Assembly: GCF_900107835.1 (NCBI RefSeq)
Contig: NZ_FNRG01000017.1
Coordinates: 1-64,000, forward strand
DNA: 64,000 nt
DNA from: Oribacterium sp. KHPX15
Lineage (GTDB): Bacteria; Bacillota; Clostridia; Lachnospirales; Lachnospiraceae
Reading direction: 5' to 3'
Below the pieces are notes generated by a model. The model was not told the origin of the DNA. It did no database searches and worked only from the letters and a program-made list of their open reading frames with translations. Position numbers and translations under genes: made by a program. Shown here piece after piece: positions 45,630 to 53,720 of this stretch. The first letter of the stretch is position 1. Each line of letters opens with the position of its first letter.

Positions 45630-45905
45630 ATGAAAACTGAAATATATTATGTTGAAGGCATTGAAATCGAATATGAAGTTATATCTGATGATCGTGATGA
45701 TGCAGAACGCCGCAAGATGGCATACGCCTTTAAAATGATAAGGGAACAGTCAGGAATGAACAGAAAAGATTTTTCAGAATGGCTCGGCATACCATACCGA
45801 ACAATGCAAGAATGGGAACTTGGCCGGCGAGTTATGCCGGAATATGTACTTCGTTTAATAGCATATAAAGTCATGAACGAAAAAAGATTGAAGTCACAGA
45901 AGTGA
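45630..45905 (+). CDS. Small helix-turn-helix regulator
   Basis: 91 residues. The C-terminal half is an XRE-type HTH (RKMAYAFKMIREQSGMNRKDFSEWLGIPYRTMQEWELGRR, about residues 27-67). The first 25 residues form a separate beta-rich start (EIYYVEGIEIEYEVISDD). ATG 45630 has GGAG eight bases upstream. It leads a two-gene operon with the nuclease 23 bases downstream. It probably represses its own promoter through the palindrome there. Confidence 0.85.
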   Translation: MKTEIYYVEGIEIEYEVISDDRDDAERRKMAYAFKMIREQSGMNRKDFSEWLGIPYRTMQEWELGRRVMPEYVLRLIAYKVMNEKRLKSQK

Positions 45906-45928
45906 TTGAATAATAGATAAGGAACTAT

Positions 45929-46876
45929 ATGGGAACAAAAGATACTTTGGCCAAACGATATTTATCACAAAATGAAATATTTGCTGACGCCTTTAATTAC
46001 TATTTTTTTAAAGGAGAGAAAGTAATTAATCCTGACGATCTTATAGAGCAAGATCCGACAGAATCGGCAATCATAAGGAAAATGAACAAAGTATTCACCA
46101 ACCAAAAGATCAGGGATGTACTTAAATCATGTACAATCAAACATTCCAGGCATGGCAGCCTGGTTCTTTTGGGAATCGAGGCCCAAGCAGGTATTAATTA
46201 TGCCATGCCGGTAAGAGACTATTTATACGATGCTCTCAATTATGCTTCACAGGTTGCAGATATCAGTAAAAAGCACGAAGAAAATGATGATTTATCCGGA
46301 AACGAGAAAATATCCGGTTTTTCCAAGAATGATCGTATATTACCGGTAATTACACTATGTATCTGCTTTGATAAAGATAAATGGGATGCTCCAAGACGTC
46401 TTTCCGATATGTTCAGCATAGTTGATCCACGAATATCTGAGTATATTAATGATTACAAGCTAAATTTAATCACACCACACGAGATAGAAGATTTCTCAAA
46501 ATTTTCTTCAGAATTGGGTACTATTATGGAGTTTATACACGTTTCAGATGACAAGGCGAAGCTCCGTGATATAATTAAATCAAGGGCTGAAGAAAGTATT
46601 CACCTCAATACCGTTGATATGATCAACACTTATGTTGGTACAAAAATCCCTACAAGAAACGTGAAAGGAGGTAAAATGAGAGTGTGTCAGGCATTCCAGG
46701 AATTATTGGAAGACGAAAGAGCTGAAGGTCGTGAGGAAGGTCGTGAGGAAGGAGCTGATATGCTTGCTAAACTCCTTAAGGTTTTAACTCCAGGCAGCAA
46801 GGATTATGACAAGGCTCTAAACGCCACCGCTAAACAAAGAAATAAGCTTTATAAGAAATACGGCATTATAGAGTGA
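45929..46876 (+). CDS. Rpn-family PD-(D/E)XK nuclease / putative transposase
   Basis: 315 residues. The N-terminal nuclease fold has NEIFADAFNYYFFKGEKVI, then LVLLGIEAQAGINYAMPVRDYLYDALNYASQV (the E-x-Q of the active site) at about 70-100. The C-terminus has EGREEGREEGADMLAKLL and a Lys-rich tail, the usual Rpn-like ending. Rpn proteins promote recombination, and some act in anti-phage defence. AAGGAA precedes ATG 45929. It is joined to the HTH gene in an operon and ends at a strong terminator. Confidence 0.85.
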   Translation: MGTKDTLAKRYLSQNEIFADAFNYYFFKGEKVINPDDLIEQDPTESAIIRKMNKVFTNQKIRDVLKSCTIKHSRHGSLVLLGIEAQAGINYAMPVRDYLYDALNYASQVADISKKHEENDDLSGNEKISGFSKNDRILPVITLCICFDKDKWDAPRRLSDMFSIVDPRISEYINDYKLNLITPHEIEDFSKFSSELGTIMEFIHVSDDKAKLRDIIKSRAEESIHLNTVDMINTYVGTKIPTRNVKGGKMRVCQAFQELLEDERAEGREEGREEGADMLAKLLKVLTPGSKDYDKALNATAKQRNKLYKKYGIIE

Positions 46877-46916
46877 ACATCAATTAAACCTCAGTATAAT
46901 ATTTTCATTTTTTACA

Positions 46917-46951
46917 TAAAAAAACTCGGCAATTGAGCCGAGTTTTTTTCG
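46917..46951. terminator. Bidirectional terminator between convergent genes
   Basis: Stem AACTCGGC/GCCGAGTT (46923-46930, 46937-46944) with an A-run before and a T-run after, so it works for both the nuclease gene and the convergent LCP gene. Confidence 0.92.
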
Positions 46952-46970
46952 TTTTCTTATTCTTTTTTCT

Positions 46971-49088
46971 TTACGCCGGTCCATCGGATATTGCTCCGCC
47001 CGGACCAACGCTGTCGTTTGAGCTTGCTCCGCCGGGGCCTTCCAGGTCATCCAGGGAATCGATAGATCCCGGGCCACCTGAATCTGCGGAAGATGATGAG
47101 CTTGATGAGCTGCCGCCGCTTGGGCCTGCTCCTGAATCATCTTCGCTATCATCTATAAGGCCGGGTTCACTAACCTCTGAAGATGAGGTGGTTTCTTTCT
47201 TATCGGAAGACTTTGTTCCGGATGGTCCGTCTTCATCATCGTCTTCGTCGTCAGCTTCGGTGGTTTCCTTGCTGCTCTTTGACTTTGTGGTCTCGTCTGT
47301 GTCTTCTCCGGGGCCGGGAGCTGTCGGTTCTATAACGTTTCCGTCCTCATCCGTTTCTTCGGTCTCGTCCTCGTCGGTCTCCTCGCCCTCTTCGGTTTCG
47401 TCGGTCTTAGACTTGGTTTCCTTTACGGATTTAACCTTGTTGCCGGACGGATCTGTTTCGTAGATGTTATTTCCGTCTTCGTCTGTACCCTTGATGATGT
47501 AGCCGTCGGCGTCTGTCTCCTTGGAAGATGACTTCTTTCCGGTACTTTCACCGTTCTCTTCTATAACGCTCTCGTCCTCTTCAGTCTCCTCCGTAGACTT
47601 GCTTTCCCACTTGCTGCTGCTTGTTGACTTTGTTTCGTCCTTATGGCTCGCATAGTAGCCTGAGTCATCGGCGATCTTCTGCGAATATGACTCTACAGCG
47701 TTTGATACCTTGTAGTCTTCGTCATCGAAGAGCACGCTGTGAAGCCACTTAACATTGGAAACAAGGGTTACAGGTATAACGCAGTCGCCCTTCTTGCCCA
47801 TCATCTGATCCTTGAGATCCTTAGGGAAGCCTGTGGATTCCTTGATGTTGTATCTTGAGATGCCCTTGGCAAGCTCGATGATGTCTGCGGTGTCTATGTT
47901 GAATGCCACCTGCGGGAGCACTACGTCGATAACGGATGTAAGTGTCGCAAGGTCTGCCTTCTTTGCGTGATCAAGGCACTGGGAGATAACTTCTCTCTGT
48001 CTCTTGGTTCTCTCGAAGTCGCTGTCCATGTAACGGAGTCTTGCATAGGCAACTGCCTGAACACCGTTAAGGTGCTGCGGGCCCGGTCCCTTGATGTAGT
48101 TGGCCGCCGGGTTCTGAGGATTGATGCCTGCCTTGACAGAGGTCTCGTGGATATAGGCATTCATGTAATAGAACTCTTTGTCCGTGATGTCAATGTCTAC
48201 GCCGCCAAGCATCTCAACTGCATCCGCAACTGCTTTCCAGTTGAAGGTTACGTAGTTTTCAATGTTCAGATCCAGGTTAGCGTTAAGGGCCGATACTGCC
48301 TGCTCCGGTCCGCCGATGGCGTAAGCTTCGTTGATCTTTGCATATCGGCTGTTGCTCTTTCCGGTCTTGAGATAGGTGTCTCTGTATACAGAAACCAGTT
48401 TAATGTCGCCGGTTGCCATATCTACGTTGCAGATGATCTGGACGTCAGCATTGGCACCGCTGCCTACTCCGCCGTCTCGGGAGTCTACGCCGAATACCGC
48501 AACTGTCCAGTAACCGGACATCTTCTGCTTCTGGGTGATGTCAATGTTGTTGTTTTCTACCTTTGATTTATCGAAGGATACATCCTGGGTCATGTGCATG
48601 TATCTGTACACTGAGCCGAAGCCTAAGATACATACAAGGGTGATGAGCTCTACGGCTACCATAAGGATGATCCTGGTGCGGAAGGCTTTCTTTTTCTTGT
48701 CACGCATTCTGCGCTCGTACTCAAGGTCCTTTTCCACTTCTGTGGTGTGGTTAAGGGTCTTGACCTGGGGACGGTTTTCCATCCTCAATGGATCCCCGGG
48801 AGCGGTTCTTCTGGGTCTCTCGGTGCCGGTTCGGGGCTCTGTACTCTTGGTGCTGAGGGTTGCGGATTTTTTTATTTCGGAGACTCTTTCCGCTGCATCT
48901 CCAGGGAGACGGGTGTCTTTTCCTTCTACGGAATGAGAGGCAGGTCTCCTGCTGTCCGTCGCCTTCTCCATGAGCTTGTCGCCCATGGCTTTGTCATTAA
49001 CTATCTTGTCTTCAAGTTCACTCTGGTGACTTTCAGCACCCTCAAGGGAGTGTGGTCGTCTGGTGTCCTTGCCGTTATCAAGTGCCAT
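46971..49088 (-). CDS. LytR-CpsA-Psr (LCP) family protein with a long acidic tail
   Basis: 705 residues. A basic cytosolic part (1-140) is followed by one membrane helix (IILMVAVELITLVCILGFGS) and an extracellular LCP domain (about 195-430; VAVFGVDSRDGG, ANADVQIICNVD, LVSVYRDTYL, HLNGVQAVAYARLRYMDSD, RQREVISQCL). LCP enzymes move undecaprenyl-linked glycans onto peptidoglycan. The last 250 residues are Ser/Glu/Asp/Thr-rich with Gly-Pro-Gly stretches, much longer than usual. GAGG nine bases before ATG 49088. It probably attaches one of the polysaccharides built here. Confidence 0.92.
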   Translation of the reverse strand: MALDNGKDTRRPHSLEGAESHQSELEDKIVNDKAMGDKLMEKATDSRRPASHSVEGKDTRLPGDAAERVSEIKKSATLSTKSTEPRTGTERPRRTAPGDPLRMENRPQVKTLNHTTEVEKDLEYERRMRDKKKKAFRTRIILMVAVELITLVCILGFGSVYRYMHMTQDVSFDKSKVENNNIDITQKQKMSGYWTVAVFGVDSRDGGVGSGANADVQIICNVDMATGDIKLVSVYRDTYLKTGKSNSRYAKINEAYAIGGPEQAVSALNANLDLNIENYVTFNWKAVADAVEMLGGVDIDITDKEFYYMNAYIHETSVKAGINPQNPAANYIKGPGPQHLNGVQAVAYARLRYMDSDFERTKRQREVISQCLDHAKKADLATLTSVIDVVLPQVAFNIDTADIIELAKGISRYNIKESTGFPKDLKDQMMGKKGDCVIPVTLVSNVKWLHSVLFDDEDYKVSNAVESYSQKIADDSGYYASHKDETKSTSSSKWESKSTEETEEDESVIEENGESTGKKSSSKETDADGYIIKGTDEDGNNIYETDPSGNKVKSVKETKSKTDETEEGEETDEDETEETDEDGNVIEPTAPGPGEDTDETTKSKSSKETTEADDEDDDEDGPSGTKSSDKKETTSSSEVSEPGLIDDSEDDSGAGPSGGSSSSSSSSADSGGPGSIDSLDDLEGPGGASSNDSVGPGGAISDGPA

Positions 49089-49274
49089 TTGTTATATCCT
49101 CATTAATATACTTTGGAAGTATAAGTGAAACCTTTGGTTGTGCAGCATGAATGGATTTTCACATCATGTGCATCTGTTCATACCACATAGGTGATTCGTT
49201 TTTTCGCATAACGCGCATCTTATAAACCTAGGGATTTTACCACATATATGTCGATTCGGCAAATCTATTCTTTA

Positions 49275-49420
49275 TTTTGCCTTAAAACATCCGGGATTAT
49301 CAATTGAATTAGTGTGTTTTTATTATGAATCCTGATATTCAGCAAATCATTTTTGCCTTAAAGCACCCAAGCTTACCAATTGATTCCGAATATTTTTCTA
49401 ATGAATCCTAATCTTTAACG
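49275..49420. repeat. Two imperfect direct repeats of about 76 bp
   Basis: TTTTGCCTTAAA recurs at 49275 and 49351, followed in each copy by similar (C/A)AATTGA(A/T)T and ATGAATCCT blocks. The 49089-49429 gap before the LCP gene holds this pair and otherwise AT-rich sequence without a gene. Confidence 0.5.
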
Positions 49421-49429
49421 AAGCTTTTT

Positions 49430-50845
49430 TCAATAGGCATTTTTGTTAACAAATCCCTTAAATATGGTGAGGAAAAGTATCTTAATGTCCAATTCCATGG
49501 TCCAGTTTTCGATGTACCAGATGTCAAATCTTATTCGTTCGTGGATGGAGGTGTCTCCTCTCAGGCCATTGATCTGGGCCCAGCCGGTCATACCGGGGCG
49601 GACCTGGTGTTTTATCATGTAGCGGGGGATTTCTTCCTTAAACATTTCCACGAACTGGGTACGTTCAGGTCTCGGGCCCACCAGGGACATGCTGCCGAAA
49701 AGGACATTGAAGAACTGAGGGAACTCGTCGATGGAAGTCTTTCGGATAAATTTTCCGATCTTTGTGACTCTCGGGTCTCCCGGGGTGGTCCAGCCTTTCT
49801 GCTCGTCCTCCGGCTTCTGCTCTACCATGGAGCGGAATTTGTACATCATGAAGGGCTTGTTGTGAAGTCCCACTCTTTCCTGTTTGAAGATGATGGGGCC
49901 AGGGGAGGTGAGTTTGATGATGATGGAAACTATAAGCATTACCGGGCTGAAGAGTACGATGCCCACCAGGGCTCCAATGATGTCTATAACTCTCTTGGCT
50001 GCTGCTTTTACCGGATCTGTAAGGGGCACGTTTCTGATGTTTATGACCGGAAGTCCGTCCATGTCTTCAGTGACGGGGCGGGAGGGGATGACATTGTTAT
50101 AATCCGGGATGAACTTTGTGTGTACGCCGGATTTCTCGCATACTGCCACGATGCTGCCGAGTTTTTCATAGGCTGCCAGGGGCAGAGTGATGGCGATCTC
50201 GTCGATTGTGTTTGTGGAGAGGATTTTCTCCAGTTCCGAGATTCTTCCGACGATTTTCACTCCTTTGTAGGAGGTGCCGGATTCTGTGATGTCGTCCACG
50301 ATTCCGAAGATTTTGTAGCCCCAGTCGGGGTTTCTGTGGCAGGCGTCGATGAATTTGTCCGATACGTCGGAGAAGCCTACCAGCATGATGTGTTTCTGGT
50401 TAAAGCCTTTGCGGCGGAGTCTCGTGAGGATGAATCTGATGCCGAATCTTTCCACTGTTGTGGCGATGATGTCGATTACGCAGAAGGCGGTGATCATCCT
50501 GGTGGAGAAGTTGGCGAAGTAGCCTGATCGTCTGAAGGCGAAGAGGATTGAGGCGAAGATCATCAGGCCGACGATATTGGCCTCTAGTATGTTGAAGAAT
50601 TCTTTTCTTTTGGTTCTGGTGCGTTTCGGCTCGTAGAGGTGGAACATCCAGTACAAAAAGAGGTAGCCCGGGATCACAGGGATCAGGGCACTAAAATAGA
50701 CCTGCGGCGGGAGTACTCCGTGGCCTGCAGGGAATATGGGTGATGCGATCACCAGGAACCATGCCAGCGCGTAGGATCCTGCTATGATCAGCGCGTCAAG
50801 GACGACATGGAAATTGTTTAGGAATTGTTGGTTATCTTTTATCAT
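49430..50845 (-). CDS. Initiating sugar-phosphate transferase 2 (undecaprenyl-phosphate glucose phosphotransferase type)
   Basis: About 471 residues from ATG 50845 (GGGAG upstream). Four or five membrane helices (about 15-130), a CoA-binding-like domain (about 145-260; KHIMLVGFSDVSDKFIDAC) and a C-terminal Bac_transf domain with KLTSPGPIIFKQERVGLHN, MYKFRSM, KTSIDEFPQFFNVLFGSMSLVGPRPER and RPGMTGWAQINGLRGDTS. It is closest in layout to WcaJ-type enzymes that load glucose-1-P. It is the second initiator in the window, so two different glycans are likely started here. The LCP gene follows. Confidence 0.93.
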   Translation of the reverse strand: MIKDNQQFLNNFHVVLDALIIAGSYALAWFLVIASPIFPAGHGVLPPQVYFSALIPVIPGYLFLYWMFHLYEPKRTRTKRKEFFNILEANIVGLMIFASILFAFRRSGYFANFSTRMITAFCVIDIIATTVERFGIRFILTRLRRKGFNQKHIMLVGFSDVSDKFIDACHRNPDWGYKIFGIVDDITESGTSYKGVKIVGRISELEKILSTNTIDEIAITLPLAAYEKLGSIVAVCEKSGVHTKFIPDYNNVIPSRPVTEDMDGLPVINIRNVPLTDPVKAAAKRVIDIIGALVGIVLFSPVMLIVSIIIKLTSPGPIIFKQERVGLHNKPFMMYKFRSMVEQKPEDEQKGWTTPGDPRVTKIGKFIRKTSIDEFPQFFNVLFGSMSLVGPRPERTQFVEMFKEEIPRYMIKHQVRPGMTGWAQINGLRGDTSIHERIRFDIWYIENWTMELDIKILFLTIFKGFVNKNAY

Positions 50846-50929
50846 ATATGGAAGTATACTCCCGATTTTGAAAAATTCCATAAAAATGAGTTTATTTTTT
50901 TCTTAGGAAGTCGAGAGGGGAATGGTGAA

Positions 50930-51014
50930 GAGGCTGATTCTTACTTTCGAGACCGAAAAAGACGTTTTAAACTCAAAGATTGTAACTGATCCGGTAAATA
51001 AATATCTGATATGA
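50930..51014 (+). pseudogene. Loose 3' end of the PD-(D/E)XK-like gene
   Basis: 85 bp almost identical (about five differences by eye) to 53004-53088, the end of the 262-residue gene. The frame RLILTFETEKDVLNSKIVTD ends at TGA 51012-51014. No upstream part of the gene is present. It marks a duplication or deletion border. Confidence 0.85.
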
Positions 51015-51102
51015 CGGATCGGAAATTTAATGTCAGACATAAGTTTTGATATATGGTAGAAATATGGTAGAAATTCAGACTATAGGATAATTCTGTATCC
51101 TG

Positions 51103-51111
51103 TGCTACAAT
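51103..51111 (+). promoter_or_regulatory. Extended -10 promoter of the toxin message
   Basis: TGCTACAAT (TG-N-TACAAT) with a poor -35. Transcription would begin near 51118-51120, exactly at the left long-range pairing arm. Confidence 0.5.
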
Positions 51112-51241
51112 CTCATCCAGTGCTTGCCAAAGCGGTAGGCGGTTAGCCCTTTCATCACGAAGGGCATTTTGTAAGTCCCTTCAGAAAGGATAAAGTGGGA
51201 ATCCTCACGGATTCCTTTGAACCGCTCAAAGCCGCGCGGCT

Positions 51242-51262
51242 CCTTCGATTAAAAATCGAAGG
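51242..51262 (+). promoter_or_regulatory. Hairpin hiding the toxin ribosome site
   Basis: Perfect 9-bp stem CCTTCGATT/AATCGAAGG (51242-51250, 51254-51262) with a 3-base loop. The only ribosome site, GAAGG, is in its 3' arm, ten bases before the toxin ATG. Confidence 0.75.
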
Positions 51263-51272
51263 CAGTGGCGCC

Positions 51273-51356
51273 ATGGTAAGTTATTCTGATTTATTCCAAT
51301 TTGGGATTCTGATAGTTGCTATCATTGGTCTTGTTTATAAGATCTCAAAAAAATAA
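51273..51356 (+). CDS. Holin-like type I toxin peptide (Hol-Tox family)
   Basis: 27 residues: MVSYSDLFQF followed by a hydrophobic helix (GILIVAIIGLVYKI) and SKK. The MV-(S/T)-Y-x-x-LF start, single helix and Lys end match the putative holin-like toxins of Firmicutes, which insert in the membrane and damage it when over-expressed. Too short for normal gene callers. Its ribosome site is sequestered, its message ends at a strong terminator, and a promoter on the other strand faces it. All this fits a type I toxin-antitoxin locus. Confidence 0.8.
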   Translation: MVSYSDLFQFGILIVAIIGLVYKISKK

Positions 51357-51389
51357 CCGCCCACAAGCCTAACAACTTGGGCGGTTATT
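51352..51389 (+). terminator. Toxin terminator
   Basis: 12-bp perfect stem AATAACCGCCCA/TGGGCGGTTATT (51352-51363, 51378-51389), followed by ATTAA. The toxin stop codon is inside the stem. Confidence 0.8.
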
Positions 51390-51441
51390 ATTAACCAAGC
51401 AAAGGGCTAACCGTCTATCGGCGAGCACTTTCTACATCTAT

Positions 51442-51470
51442 ATAGTAAATCAATATTTAGTATATTACAA
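51442..51470 (-). promoter_or_regulatory. Candidate antitoxin RNA promoter
   Basis: Minus strand TTGTAA (51465-51470), 17-bp spacer, TACTAT (51442-51447). An RNA starting near 51435 would run antisense to the toxin 3' end. The end of that RNA is not visible. Confidence 0.45.
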
Positions 51471-51605
51471 TATACATTTTTATTGTTGTTTGACCTATAT
51501 TTTTTTATTGTTGTTTGATCTCAGATTCATACTCTTCAAAGCGAATCAACAATCTTAAGTTCTTGATCTTAAGCTCCTATATGACCCAATCTTATAGTTC
51601 TTATA

Positions 51606-52145
51606 TGACCCAAAACTTGCTTCCATCCAATTAAAGTCATACCACGAGACCTTAAGGTATGACCTCAAACCCAGTATTGCTCTTTTTGAGTCATCTACCA
51701 CTAGGTAGCGGATTGACCTCATATCACGAAATATTCCTTTTGGGTCATCCGATGAGTGCTGTAGACATGACCTCAAGCTTAGTATTGCTCTATTTGGGTC
51801 ATCTACCCCAAGGTGCCGGATTGACTTAATTTCAAGGAATCTTCCTTTTGGGTCATCCGATGGCCGCTGTAAACGTGACCTAAAACCCAATATTGCTCTT
51901 TTTGGGTCATCTACCACAAGGTGCTGGCTTGACTTAATCTCAAGGAATCTTCCTTTTGGGTCATCCGATGGCCGCTGTAAGCGTGACCTAAAATCCAATA
52001 TTGCTCTATTTGGGTCATCTACCACAAGGTGCCGGCTTGACTTAATTTCAAGGAATCTTCCTTTTGGGTCATCCGATGGCCGCTGCAGACATGACCTCAT
52101 ATCCTAAATAATTCTTCTTGAGTCACCCGTCGTAAGGCGATTGCA
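51606..52145. repeat. Phased array 1: ten 54-bp units with TGAC...GTCA cores
   Basis: Ten units in perfect register (starts 51606, 51660, 51714, 51768, 51822, 51876, 51930, 51984, 52038, 52092) without one inserted or lost base. Each is a 34-nt core starting TGACC/TGACT and ending GTCA (mostly GGGTCA), then a 20-nt spacer. The later units alternate two core types and two spacer types (for example TCTACCACAAGGTGCCGGCT and TCCGATGGCCGCTGTAAACG), giving a 108-bp higher period. The first units and the last are diverged. The array lies between the toxin locus and the PD-(D/E)XK-like gene. A minus reading frame is open through it only because 54 is a multiple of three. Confidence 0.95.
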
Positions 52146-52299
52146 TGCCTCATATCAAATTTCATCCCATTTGAGCTTCCCATTGATTAAATATGGTGAC
52201 TACAAATCCAAGAATAACAGATGCCTTTCAAAAATCATCATTCAAACCCTTAATATCAGAAAACTTAACCAAATATTCTAAAGAAACGAGGAAAAACTA

Positions 52300-53088
52300 A
52301 TGTACAGACTGAAAGAAATGCTATTACAAGAGCAAAAACACTTGGAAGCTATACTGGCTAAGACAAGCAATAACAACAGCTCAACACCTGAAGGAAGGCT
52401 CCGCATATCAATGAATCATGGCAATGTCAGATATTACAACTGCACTAATGGTAGAGATGGAGATTATATCCCAAAGGAGAACGAACTTCTTCCACGTCAA
52501 TTAGCGCAGAAAACTTATAATGATTCTATTCTTAAAGCCGCAGAGGCGCATAAAAAACTGATAGACGGCTTTCTAAAAGATTACAAAGAAAATGAAATCG
52601 AAGAACTGTTTACATCTTTACACCCTGAGAGGCAAAAGCTAATTACTCCTGTTGAACCAACCTATGCACAGCTGGAACAAAAATGGTATTCAGAACCATA
52701 CATAGGTAAAGAATTCAATGAAGGCACACCTGTGATTATTTCGGAAAAAGGTGAGCGAGTACGATCAAAATCTGAAAAGATACTTGCTGATTATTTCTAC
52801 AGGAACAATATTTTGTATAAATACGAAAAGCCCCTTACATTAGCAGGATACGGAACTGTCTATCCGGACTTTACGTTTTTCTCGAAGAAACTTAAGAAAG
52901 AAATCTATTGGGAACATGAGGGAATGATGGATAACCCGGAATATGCAACAGCAGCAATAAAAAAACTTAACAACTATCAAATGAACGGAATCCTCCCAGG
53001 GGAGAGGCTGATTCTTACTTTCGAGACCGAAAAAGACGTTTTAAACACAAAGATTGTAACTAATCTGGTAAATAAATATCTGAGATGA
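52300..53088 (+). CDS. PD-(D/E)XK-like nuclease-fold protein, unknown role
   Basis: 262 residues. The first half is helical (EMLLQEQKHLEAILAK, LKAAEAHKKLIDGFLKDYKE). The second half looks like a PD-(D/E)XK fold: RSKSEKILADYFYRNN (acidic helix), YGTVYPDFTFFSKKLKKEIYWEHEGM (PD, then E-x-E after a strand) and PGERLILTFETEKDVLNTK (the PD segment spans about residues 188-212). Similar genes of unknown function are scattered in Lachnospiraceae. GAGG eight bases before ATG 52300. A loose copy of its last 85 bp lies 2 kb upstream, across the toxin and array. Confidence 0.75.
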   Translation: MYRLKEMLLQEQKHLEAILAKTSNNNSSTPEGRLRISMNHGNVRYYNCTNGRDGDYIPKENELLPRQLAQKTYNDSILKAAEAHKKLIDGFLKDYKENEIEELFTSLHPERQKLITPVEPTYAQLEQKWYSEPYIGKEFNEGTPVIISEKGERVRSKSEKILADYFYRNNILYKYEKPLTLAGYGTVYPDFTFFSKKLKKEIYWEHEGMMDNPEYATAAIKKLNNYQMNGILPGERLILTFETEKDVLNTKIVTNLVNKYLR

Positions 53089-53347
53089 CTGGTTGGAAAA
53101 TTAATATCATACTTAAAGATTGCCAAAACCCAATGCCTTTAAATAAAAAATGCCTATCAGGAAAAATATCTATGAAAAGATGTATTTATCCAACATTATA
53201 GACATAAAAAAAGAAACGTAGTAGCCCGCCTAGGCATATGCCATACGGTAAAAAACCACATCTCTTTCTTAAGAAGAAACTACTCTAATCCCAAACTGTT
53301 GTCAAGAACGAATCATGTAAATGTATCTAGTAGGTAACATGGAGCGG

Positions 53348-53428
53348 AACCTTTTGTCAAGGAAACCGTGGAATACCGGAGCGCGAATAGCGCGAGGATA
53401 TGCCGCGAAAGTTCCTTGACAAAAGGTT
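53348..53428. repeat. 17-bp perfect inverted repeat
   Basis: AACCTTTTGTCAAGGAA (53348-53364) and TTCCTTGACAAAAGGTT (53412-53428) enclose a GC-rich 47-base interior with its own GCGCG palindrome. GC content is above that of the neighbourhood. It may be a small mobile palindrome. Confidence 0.7.
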
Positions 53429-53453
53429 CACGGATTATCCTAGTGTTTTGGTC

Positions 53454-53560
53454 AGCAAGTATGCTTGCTGGCCTGCTTCCGGCGAGGACGGGTTCGGGCA
53501 GAGCCCGAGTGCAGGGTCAAGGGACAAGTCCCTTGCGGGTTCTTAGGGCGGCGCCCTAAG
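53454..53560. repeat. Cluster of four GC-rich palindromes
   Basis: AGCAAG/CTTGCT (53454-53469), TCGGGC/GCCCGA (53494-53508), CAAGGGAC/GTCCCTTG (53518-53535) and CTTAGGGC/GCCCTAAG (53542-53560) follow one another. This looks like a REP-type repeat or a structured RNA. With the 17-bp repeat it fills the 53089-53645 gap, where I see no gene. Confidence 0.6.
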
Positions 53561-53645
53561 CCCTCGGAGAGCCTGTCGGGAGCGATGCCTTCATTTCCAA
53601 GATTCAGTATAGCCTTTCATCTTGGATATTTATTTATAACCGAAA

Positions 53646-53683
53646 GGAGCCGGAGGGCATCAATTTGAATTCCTCCGGCTCCT
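53646..53683. terminator. Strong terminator after the large GT2 gene
   Basis: 12-bp stem AGGAGCCGGAGG/CCTCCGGCTCCT. The better T-tract (AATATTTTT) is on the plus strand, but the position fits the end of the minus gene. Confidence 0.75.
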
Positions 53684-53720
53684 AATATTTTTAGATATAA
53701 CAAAATGCAAGCAATAAAAA

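Larger units (their letters stand above)
51120..51428 (+). other. Folded toxin messenger with pairing 5' and 3' arms
   Basis: The left arm (51120-51152: GTGCTTGCC ... CGGTTAGCCCTT) pairs with the right arm (51402-51428: AAGGGCTAACCG ... GGCGAGCAC). A competing local stem GCCCTT/GAAGGGC lies in the left arm. Long-range end pairing is a known way of keeping type I toxin messages silent. The right arm is past the terminator, so pairing needs a read-through transcript, or the arms could be ends of a small mobile unit. Confidence 0.55.

Noticed and set aside
47967-48566. Plus-strand reading frame opposite the LCP gene
   Set aside because: Shadow of the LCP domain, which is clearly conserved on the minus strand.
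49541-50527. Long plus-strand reading frame opposite the second initiating transferase
   Set aside because: Shadow of a well-recognised minus-strand gene; the translation is low in hydrophobic order and has no family resemblance.
51555-52100. 181-residue minus-strand reading frame through array 1
   Set aside because: It is open only because 54 is a multiple of three. There is no convincing ribosome site, the start lies inside a repeat, and the sister arrays with 53-bp units cannot code, so the repeat is treated as non-coding.
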